A DNA stretch of 5,742 nt from NCBI GenBank assembly GCA_900770865.1, contig CAAGLU010000172.1, forward strand, positions 1 through 5,742, written 5' to 3'. Positions 1-4,835 of this stretch are shown in pieces. The notes under the pieces are model-generated. The model had not been told where the DNA came from. It did no database searches and saw only the letters and a program-made list of their open reading frames with translations. Both the position numbers and the translations under genes were made by a program. This DNA comes from an uncultured Atopobiaceae bacterium. GTDB lineage: Bacteria > Actinomycetota > Coriobacteriia > Coriobacteriales > Atopobiaceae. Within the stretch, counting starts at the first letter, position 1, and every line of letters starts with the position of its first letter.

Positions 1-48
1 GATTGTGTATCCCGCACAGGACGCCACAGGTTCGGGGGCCGAATGCGT

Positions 49-67
49 GGCGGCGAAAGTCGCCGCC
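49..67. repeat. Perfect GC-rich hairpin in the left intergenic stretch
   Basis: An 8-bp perfect inverted repeat: GGCGGCGA at 49-56 and TCGCCGCC at 60-67, with a 3-nt AAG loop. No T-tract follows on either strand, so it is not a classic intrinsic terminator on its own. It lies 13 bp from a second, longer hairpin (80-108), downstream of the minus-strand membrane-protein pair. It may contribute to transcript 3' end structure or belong to whatever lies beyond the left edge. I see no supported gene in 1-146. An open plus-strand frame crosses it but has no ribosome binding site and would run antisense into the neighbouring gene. Confidence 0.5.
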
Positions 68-72
68 GGCCA

Positions 73-108
73 CGAAGAAGGCCCCGGCGGCACGATGCCG
101 TCGGGGCC
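73..108 (-). terminator. Probable terminator of the small membrane-protein pair
   Basis: A 13-bp stem joins 80-92 to 96-108 around a CGA loop, with one imperfect pair (positions 87 and 101; G-U in plus-strand RNA, C-A in minus-strand RNA). Read on the minus strand, the stem is followed by TTCTTCGT, a partly T-rich tail. The stem begins 38 nt after the stop of the 103-aa gene at 147. The T-tract is short and interrupted, so termination strength is uncertain. The plus-strand stem is slightly more stable, so it could also stop plus-strand transcription from outside the window. Confidence 0.55.
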
Positions 109-146
109 AAGGTTCCACGTTATTCTCGGCAGACGCTCCAGAGACG

Positions 147-458
147 CTATCGCCGGTGCGTCGCCGCCGCGCGCACACGACCGCGGGGATCTTTCACGAG
201 AAGCGCCACGATCCAGATCGCCAGTCCGAGAACGGCCACGCACACGCCGAGAAACGCGTCGTTGGTAAGCTGCTCGGCCGTGGGCTCAAAGATCGCCACG
301 CCATCCTCGAGGTACTCGACGATGGCGTCGACCAGCCACATGAGTGACGCGCCCCAGAACATGAGGCACGGCAGCGCCAGGCACAGGTCGTCAGTGGGGT
401 GCAGATACCACGCAACAGAAAATGCAACTGCGATCAGGGCAGTAATGGCAAGCGTCAT
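147..458 (-). CDS. Small three-helix membrane protein, function unknown (103 aa)
   Basis: The protein is mostly hydrophobic, with three likely membrane helices at about residues 2-19, 27-48 and 68-88. An acidic loop (residues 47-65, with E48, E51, D52, E58, E62) lies between the second and third, and the tail is basic and begins KDPRGR. No signal peptide or catalytic motif is seen. The start ATG lies 2 nt after the TAG stop of the upstream gene (461-835), and GGAGG at 466-470 sits 7 nt before it. The two are therefore almost certainly translated together and may form a complex. From memory, similar paired small membrane proteins occur as unnamed conserved genes in Clostridia and Coriobacteriia, but I cannot name a family. 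Function is not inferable from sequence. Confidence is high that it is a gene and low for any role. Confidence 0.85.
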   Translation of the reverse strand: MTLAITALIAVAFSVAWYLHPTDDLCLALPCLMFWGASLMWLVDAIVEYLEDGVAIFEPTAEQLTNDAFLGVCVAVLGLAIWIVALLVKDPRGRVRAAATHRR

Positions 459-460
459 GG

Positions 461-835
461 CTAGGCCTCCAGCGCTGCGGGCTGCTCAGCCGTGGCTCGA
501 CGCTCGGCTGCGTTGGCAATGGCGCACAGCACACCCCACGCAGCGGTTACCACAATGGCCATGCCCACGCCCGTCGTCGCCATCTCGTGCAGCATTGCCG
601 CCGTGTCTGCAGGATCAGACATCGCAGTGAGGAACGGGAAGAACGGCACGACCTCGCCATGCCAGACGTGCTCGAAGGCGAGAAGGGCGCTGCCACCCCA
701 GAGCATCTTGGTGAGCCAGCCGAGGCGCTCGACGCGACGTACGGTGACCTCGGTGTTCTCGCCACTCTTCTTGGCCCTGTGCTCGATGACCTTCACGACG
801 GCGCCCTCGGCGGCGGGTACGACAAAGCAAGCCAT
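461..835 (-). CDS. Small membrane protein with EHxWHGE motif, function unknown (124 aa)
   Basis: The first gene of a coupled pair. A short hydrophobic N-terminus (residues 1-16) is followed by a charged basic segment (17-38). A helix at about 39-57 runs into the motif EHVWHGE (residues 55-61) and a Pro/Phe-rich stretch (64-69). A second clear helix lies at about 85-107, and the tail is charged and Ala-rich. Clustered His and Glu (E55, H56, H59, E61) at a membrane boundary could bind a metal or a cofactor, but that is speculation. I chose the ATG at 835 because AAGGGA at 842-847 sits 6 nt upstream. The frame stays open to 964 without a better ribosome binding site, and the candidate promoter at 879-884 would lie inside such an extension. 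No named family is recognised, though the pair looks conserved in Gram-positive anaerobes from memory. Confidence 0.82.
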   Translation of the reverse strand: MACFVVPAAEGAVVKVIEHRAKKSGENTEVTVRRVERLGWLTKMLWGGSALLAFEHVWHGEVVPFFPFLTAMSDPADTAAMLHEMATTGVGMAIVVTAAWGVLCAIANAAERRATAEQPAALEA

Positions 836-878
836 GGTAAATCCCTTCGTTGGGGTGTGGTCGACACTTGTGCGTTTC

Positions 879-884
879 ATTGTA
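879..884 (-). promoter_or_regulatory. Candidate -10 box (TACAAT) for the membrane-protein pair
   Basis: Read on the minus strand, TACAAT lies 43 nt upstream of the ATG at 835, giving a predicted leader of about 35-40 nt. A -35 at the right distance is poor (TTCCGC around 903-908). A short palindrome, TGTGGCACA, sits just upstream at 892-900. The preceding gene ends in a terminator, so a promoter is expected in this gap. The exact site is uncertain. Confidence 0.35.
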
Positions 885-967
885 CGTTGTTGTGCCACAT
901 TCGCGGAAGCCGCACCCACCTTTGTAACCAACTTTGACGCCCGCTCGCCGGAGTTTAGCTCCATTTC

Positions 968-1010
968 TTAAAACGAAAATCGCCGACCTGCGGAAACGCG
1001 GCCGGCGATT
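968..1010 (-). terminator. Intrinsic terminator downstream of the acyltransferase gene
   Basis: Arms AATCGCCG (978-985) and CGGCGATT (1003-1010, sharing its first base with the neighbouring pairs) begin a long stem that continues through CC/GG and GCG/CGC pairs. The stem has one mismatch and one bulged T, and is capped by a GAAA loop (993-996). On the minus strand it is followed by TTTTCGTTTT, a good U-tract. It lies about 58 nt after the stop of the acyltransferase gene at 1068, and so closes the three-gene minus-strand unit and insulates it from the small membrane-protein pair. Confidence 0.82.
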
Positions 1011-1067
1011 AAGAAAAGGAGCTATTCTACGCGCAAGGGGCGAGAGGCACACCCCTTGCCGCCATGC

Positions 1068-2120
1068 TTAGACGATCTTCTTGATGCCCGGCACGTGGCC
1101 AAGGACCCAGGAGATTGCCCACGTGACAACCAGCACCACAACGCTCAGCCCAGCGAGCAGCGCAAGGCCACCCGACTCGTAGGGATTCACCTGCAGCACT
1201 CGGTAGATGTAGTAGATCACCAGCACGTGCAGCAGGTAGATGCCAAACGAGCGCTTGTCGATTGCCAACAGCACGCGTGGGGCCTTCTCGGCACCCGCAC
1301 GCAGCTGGTGGACAAGCGAGAAGATGCCCGTGGCCTGCATGAGGACAAGAACGCTCGAGAAGCTGCCGGAGAGTGAGCGCAGCGCGTCAATCTCCCCCTC
1401 GATGCCAAAGTACGTCGCAGCGAGCAGACCGATGGTTCCCGCAATCACGAGCGCAACGCTGGCACCCATGGAAATCTTGACCCGCTCGCTATGGATGGCG
1501 TACCCAAGGAACAGGTAGAGCGGGTAGACCGTGTACACAAAGATGTAGGGACCAAGGCCGTTCTGCAGGAAGAAGTTCACCGTTGGCACAAGCGCCTGGA
1601 ACGCAGCGTAAAGCCACAGGAGATAGCGCAGCTCGGCATCCGAGCAGTGACGGCTTATCACCCGGTAGATGGGCAGCATGAGATATACAGCGATGAGCAT
1701 GTACAGGTACCACATGTGCAGCCAGCTGCCGTTGAAGAGAACGGCGCTGATCCAGGAGCCAAGCAGCACAGGAACCCCGCCGGGCTGTGCGTCGACCACA
1801 AAGTCAAAGAGCGCAAACACAAACGAGAAGACCACAAGCGCCCCAACAGCTCGCGGAAGGTAGCGCTTGAAGACGCGATCAGGCCCCAGGCGCTTCTCGG
1901 GGTTGAGCAGCAGCGCACCCGTAACCATCACAAAGCATGGCACTGCCCACAGCAGGCAGTTGCGAACAAGAATCGTCCCCAAGTAGGGGGCGCCGCCCGG
2001 CTGGAACAGTCGAGCGGCGCAATAGAACGTATGAAAGATCACGATGGCAACGCACGAGACCGCACGAAGCTCCGAGAAGTACGCGACTCTCTTCTCCCTC
2101 ACAAGCTCCCCCTCATGCAT
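1068..2120 (-). CDS. AT3-family membrane acyltransferase (350 aa)
   Basis: A multi-pass membrane protein of the acyltransferase-3 family (WecH/OafA type). Members usually transfer acetyl or other acyl groups to cell-surface sugars or other envelope acceptors. The family signature R-x10-H is present as R19...H30 in the first helix. Other family-like segments are the GALLLN after helix 2 (68-73), SWLHMWYLYMLI (132-143) and SFGIYLLH (291-298) near the C-terminus. About ten helices are visible, and the length is normal. There is no SGNH extension. The ATG at 2120 overlaps the stop of the lipoprotein gene (TAATG), suggesting translational coupling. An in-frame GTG at 2102 preceded by GAGGGGGAG is an alternative start, shortening the protein by six residues before the first helix. 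The substrate is unknown. Position in an envelope operon suggests modification of a surface glycan or lipid, which is inference. Confidence 0.9.
   Translation of the reverse strand: MHEGELVREKRVAYFSELRAVSCVAIVIFHTFYCAARLFQPGGAPYLGTILVRNCLLWAVPCFVMVTGALLLNPEKRLGPDRVFKRYLPRAVGALVVFSFVFALFDFVVDAQPGGVPVLLGSWISAVLFNGSWLHMWYLYMLIAVYLMLPIYRVISRHCSDAELRYLLWLYAAFQALVPTVNFFLQNGLGPYIFVYTVYPLYLFLGYAIHSERVKISMGASVALVIAGTIGLLAATYFGIEGEIDALRSLSGSFSSVLVLMQATGIFSLVHQLRAGAEKAPRVLLAIDKRSFGIYLLHVLVIYYIYRVLQVNPYESGGLALLAGLSVVVLVVTWAISWVLGHVPGIKKIV
2106..2114 (-). promoter_or_regulatory. Internal ribosome binding site bearing on the acyltransferase start
   Basis: On the minus strand, GAGGGGGAG lies just inside the 5' end of the acyltransferase frame, 3 nt before a GTG codon (2100-2102); the central GGGGG is 5 nt from it. 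No Shine-Dalgarno sequence precedes the ATG at 2120, which relies on the TAATG overlap for re-initiation. Either start, or both, could be used. The GTG start keeps the full first helix and the R-x10-H motif. Confidence 0.45.
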
Positions 2121-3031
2121 TAGTAGTGCGCCGCGGAGTTATCGTCCACGCACCCGGCATCGGGGCTGCTCGTGGTCCCGCCAGAGTTGGACGAGCTGGA
2201 GCTGCTGGAAGAGCTGCCCGAGTTAGACGACCCGGAATTGCTGGAGCTGTTCGAAGAGGAGCCCGAGCCAGACTTGCCACTGCTCGAGGTGCCCTTGCCC
2301 TTGGAGCTCGAGCTGGACGAGGAGGAAGAGGAGCCGGTGCCCTTGGAACTCGTCGTGGAGGACGTGGTGTTCTTCTGGGACTGCGCCGACGCGGCGGCGT
2401 CTGCCTGGGCCTGAGCCTCGGCTTCCGCCTGGGCCTGCGCCTCGGCAGCGGCGTTCTGGAGCGCCTGGTAGATGCCCTGCTCGTCCGCCTGCGTGCTCAC
2501 GGCATCGGTGGCGCCGTCGAGCGTGTACTCAACATAGTAGACGGTGCCGTCGGTCTTGATGGCAAGGCTCTGCACGCTGTCCAGCGGGAACTCGTGCAGG
2601 TCGGCAACGGTGCCATCCTCGAGGGTGATCTCCACGGCGATGGCGGGATACGTCAGAGTCCCGTCGGTGGACGCCTTTGAGACAGCGTCGGGACGAGAGG
2701 AGAGGTCAACGTACATCAGGCGCTCTTCGTCTCCCGCAAAGGAGTCGCCGTCGGCCAGGAGGTTATTGCCCCAGGCATCCTCGTCATCGAACTTGTAGGT
2801 GATCGAGGTGATGGCCTTGCCGGTCTCGTTGGTGACGTCGACCTTGTAGACGCCATCGGCATCCGATGCCGTGCCAATGGTCTTGAGCTCAGGCTCGGGC
2901 TCGGCCACGGTCTCCTCGGCAGGCTGATCCTGCTGGGAATCGCTCTGCTGGTTGCCGCCGCATGCGGGCAGGGCGATGAGCACCGCCGCAGTGAGCGGGA
3001 CCAGGAAAAGCTGCAGGGTGTTTCTTCTCAT
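2120..3031 (-). CDS. Secreted lipoprotein with Ala/Gln stalk and Ser-rich tail (303 aa)
   Basis: A lipoprotein signal peptide is clear: basic MRR, a hydrophobic core, then lipobox LPAC with the lipidated Cys at residue 24. An acidic linker (25-50) follows, then a compact domain (about 51-178) with alternating polar/hydrophobic strands and motifs such as VTNETGK (66-72) and YYVEYTLDG (165-173). It resembles unnamed Coriobacteriia lipoprotein domains from memory. Residues 192-219 are an Ala/Gln/Glu helix-like stalk. Residues 222-289 are mostly Ser, with Gly, Asn, Lys and Thr, and the C-terminus is a short tail with Cys294 ending in HY. The function is unknown; a cell-wall-spanning or sugar-modified spacer is possible. 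I chose the ATG at 3031 because it begins the signal peptide. An upstream TTG at 3061 would put acidic residues before it. Its ribosome binding site is weak (GAGAG, 13 nt away). It lies 33 nt after the surface protein gene and overlaps the acyltransferase start. Confidence 0.85.
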   Translation of the reverse strand: MRRNTLQLFLVPLTAAVLIALPACGGNQQSDSQQDQPAEETVAEPEPELKTIGTASDADGVYKVDVTNETGKAITSITYKFDDEDAWGNNLLADGDSFAGDEERLMYVDLSSRPDAVSKASTDGTLTYPAIAVEITLEDGTVADLHEFPLDSVQSLAIKTDGTVYYVEYTLDGATDAVSTQADEQGIYQALQNAAAEAQAQAEAEAQAQADAAASAQSQKNTTSSTTSSKGTGSSSSSSSSSSKGKGTSSSGKSGSGSSSNSSSNSGSSNSGSSSSSSSSSNSGGTTSSPDAGCVDDNSAAHY

Positions 3032-3064
3032 GAGGAACTCGTTTCTCTCGTTACGCAGCAAGAC

Positions 3065-4582
3065 TTACGGCTGCATCGTGCGGTAGTTCTTGTAGACCCA
3101 CTGGCCACTGCCAGAAGCGCCGATCTTGGGGATGCCAAAGCCGTTGCGGTGCGTGCCGCTCTGGTAGCTGGCGTCGTAGACAAGGCCGTTGATCTCGACC
3201 CAAGAGTGGGCGTTGTACGTACCATGGCGGTTGAGGACGCCACCGCTGATCTGGACGGCGTCATAGCCAAGGGTGCGTGCGAGCGTGCAGAAGGTTCCCG
3301 CCATCACGTAGCAGTTGCCCTGACCCTGCGAGACGCCCTTGAGGAAGTAGTGGCTGGAGGTCTGGTCGCCGTTCTCCTCGTCATCGATGTGATGCATCAC
3401 GGAGTAGTTGAACGCGGCCTGGAGGTTCCAGCCAATGCTGTCGAGGACGTTGGTGGCCTTGGCAGTTGCCTCGGTGGTCTCCGTGAGGGAACCGTCGCTG
3501 TTGGCGATGTACCACTTGCCGTCGAGATAATGACCGCCCGACGTGAGCACGACGCCGTTGGACTCGGCGTAGTAGGTCTTTCCGCCAACCGAGAACATGC
3601 CCTTGGCGGTAGAGCCGTCGTCGTTCACGTAGAAGAGGCTGTTTCCGCCGCCAATCCACTGGGCACCAACGGCCTTGGAAGGTTGGTTGACGCCGTACCA
3701 CGCCGTGCCCTCGGAGTTCCAGCCAATGGAGTCAAGCCAGTCACGCTCGTCGGAAGAGGTGGTGTAGTGGTGGGTTCCCACAGTTGCGTAAGGGTTGAAG
3801 AGCCTGAAGAGAGGCACCGCGTCATCTGCGGTCGAGCTGTACCATGCCGTTCCCTCGGCGTTCCAGCCGAGGCTTACGAGGTTGTCGCGCTCCTCGGCGG
3901 AGGTGGTGTAGTGGTGATCGCCGCTGTAGGGGTTGTACAGACGGTAGACCGCCGTGTTGCCCTCAGAGTCGTCCGGCGCCTCCCAGGCAATGCCTTCGTA
4001 GTTCCAGCCTACGCTCGTGGTGCTCTTGACCTCGTCCCATGCGGAGGTATAGAGGTGCTGGCCCGAGTATCGGTTGTAGAGGCGGTAGATGTTGTGGTAC
4101 GAGAGCTCCGCGGGAGTCGCAGCGGGAGTTGCCTCGGCGGGAGTCTCTGCGGCAGTGGTGGCAGAGACGGTCGTGGCCTCGCTGGTTGCGGCCACGTCCT
4201 CGGTGGTCGTCGCGTTGGATGCAGCGGTTGCCTCGGTAGACGCGGAGTTGGACTGCGCGTTGGCGCTGTCCTGGGACTGGCCCTGAGACTCCGCCTGAGT
4301 GCCCTGCTCGCTGGTCTTGGCCTCGTCAGCAGGGACCGCGGGCTGCTCGGTGACCTGGGCATCTGCCTTCTCGCCGGCCTGGGCGCCGGTCTGCTCGGTT
4401 GCCTGCTGCTGGTCAGGCGCCGGAGTTGTCTCGGAGACAACCACCTGCTGCTGCGTAGCGGCGCCTGTTGCCTCGGGCTGCTCTGCTGCCAGAGCGGTGG
4501 CAGGTGCAATGCCCAGGCATGCGACAACCGCGCCTGCGGCAACAGTGGAAGTTAGACGTAGGGATAGGTTCTTGTCGAACAT
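3065..4582 (-). CDS. Secreted surface protein: DUF5648-type repeats plus transglutaminase-like domain (505 aa)
   Basis: A Sec signal peptide occupies residues 1 to about 33 (cleavage near ALAA). A Thr/Ala/Gln/Glu-rich disordered region (34-158) follows. Three tandem repeats of the RLYNPYSGDHHYTTSAEER...GW..EGTAWY type begin near residues 166, 213 and 259, matching the DUF5648 repeat found in Gram-positive surface proteins. Residues 308-368 resemble degenerate choline/wall-binding repeats (SLFYVNDDGS, KWYIANSDGS). The C-terminal domain (about 375-505) is transglutaminase-like: Cys424 in GNCYVMA, His459 in NAHSWVEI and Asp470 in VYDASY form a plausible Cys-His-Asp triad, so it may be a protease, amidase or crosslinker. 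There is no LPXTG anchor. AAGGGAG, 5 nt before the ATG, supports the start. It is the first gene of a three-gene minus-strand unit. The substrate is not inferable. Confidence 0.9.
   Translation of the reverse strand: MFDKNLSLRLTSTVAAGAVVACLGIAPATALAAEQPEATGAATQQQVVVSETTPAPDQQQATEQTGAQAGEKADAQVTEQPAVPADEAKTSEQGTQAESQGQSQDSANAQSNSASTEATAASNATTTEDVAATSEATTVSATTAAETPAEATPAATPAELSYHNIYRLYNRYSGQHLYTSAWDEVKSTTSVGWNYEGIAWEAPDDSEGNTAVYRLYNPYSGDHHYTTSAEERDNLVSLGWNAEGTAWYSSTADDAVPLFRLFNPYATVGTHHYTTSSDERDWLDSIGWNSEGTAWYGVNQPSKAVGAQWIGGGNSLFYVNDDGSTAKGMFSVGGKTYYAESNGVVLTSGGHYLDGKWYIANSDGSLTETTEATAKATNVLDSIGWNLQAAFNYSVMHHIDDEENGDQTSSHYFLKGVSQGQGNCYVMAGTFCTLARTLGYDAVQISGGVLNRHGTYNAHSWVEINGLVYDASYQSGTHRNGFGIPKIGASGSGQWVYKNYRTMQP
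3690..4088 (-). repeat. Three tandem DUF5648-type repeats within the surface protein gene
   Basis: The encoded repeats are spaced 46-47 residues apart (about 140 nt). Each contains a YRLYN/FRLFN start, HxYT(T)S in the middle and GWN.EG.AW at the end. The first copy is the most divergent (QHLYTSAWDEV, AWEAP) and the second and third are most alike. DNA similarity is visible around the GWN..G segments, for example the shared block GTTCCAGCC in all three. Confidence 0.8.
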
Positions 4583-4641
4583 CCCTTCTCCCTTCTTGTT
4601 TGGTTCGGAGCGAATTTTCGCACCTTGGGGTTAGCCAGTAG

Positions 4642-4647
4642 ATAATA
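4642..4647 (-). promoter_or_regulatory. Candidate -10 box (TATTAT) for the surface protein unit
   Basis: Read on the minus strand, TATTAT lies about 60 nt upstream of the ATG at 4582 in the least GC-rich part of the window, giving a leader of roughly 50 nt. No good -35 lies 16-18 nt upstream. A TTGTGACA sequence at 4675-4682 is too far (28 nt) to be its partner. A promoter is expected here because the neighbouring gene is divergent, but the precise site is weakly supported. Confidence 0.3.
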
Positions 4648-4789
4648 CAGCCGAGATGTGGTATGCGCGTTAGATTGTCACAAAGTTTATTGGCAGTAGA
4701 CATAAAGATCAGCCTGTCATCTAGGACGCCTCGGCGAGGTGGCCGCCAGACGTAGCGGCGTAGTACCCGACGACACCGCGCCACAACGA

Positions 4790-4822
4790 TTACCGCCATT
4801 GGCGGTATAATTTTGGCGGTAA
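4790..4822 (+). promoter_or_regulatory. Fic gene promoter with embedded three-copy operator
   Basis: A perfect TATAAT sits at 4806-4811, 25 nt before the Fic ATG. It overlaps a perfect inverted repeat, TACCGCC (4791-4797) and GGCGGTA (4801-4807), spaced by ATT. A third half-site, TTGGCGGTA at 4813-4821, repeats the second copy in direct orientation with a 14-nt period and falls around the predicted transcription start. The -35 region (4783-4788, ACAACG) is poor. A protein bound here would block RNA polymerase. The Fic protein itself carries a C-terminal winged-helix-like segment and is the obvious candidate repressor, which is inference. A weaker GCCGCCA lies at 4742-4748. Confidence 0.72.
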
Positions 4823-4835
4823 AGAGGAGACCAAG

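Noticed and set aside
5..268. Plus-strand frame open from the left edge
   Set aside because: There is no ribosome binding site, it runs through two hairpins, and it overlaps about 120 nt of the 103-aa membrane protein gene. A gene truncated at the left edge cannot be fully excluded, but nothing in it is recognisable.
836..964. Upstream extension of the 124-aa membrane protein to 167 aa
   Set aside because: It has no ribosome binding site, a non-hydrophobic extension, and it covers the candidate promoter. The ATG at 835 has a good AAGGGA site.
2172..2414. Plus-strand acidic Leu/Glu/Pro-rich frame
   Set aside because: It is the mirror of the Ser-rich tail of the lipoprotein and has no independent support.
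3149..4555. Long plus-strand open frame (468 codons) antisense to the surface protein gene
   Set aside because: The minus strand encodes recognisable domains with a signal peptide and ribosome binding site. The antisense frame has low-complexity Val/Gly/Arg/Leu composition expected from GC-rich codon third positions.
4729..4760. Short inverted repeats CCTCG-G-CGAGG and GCCGC...GCGGC upstream of the Fic promoter
   Set aside because: The stems are only 5 bp, the first has an impossible 1-nt loop, and neither has a T-tract. They are expected by chance in GC-rich DNA.
4413..4799. Minus-strand frame spanning the divergent intergenic region
   Set aside because: It overlaps the surface gene in another frame, starts inside the Fic operator, and is Arg/Cys-rich with no domain.
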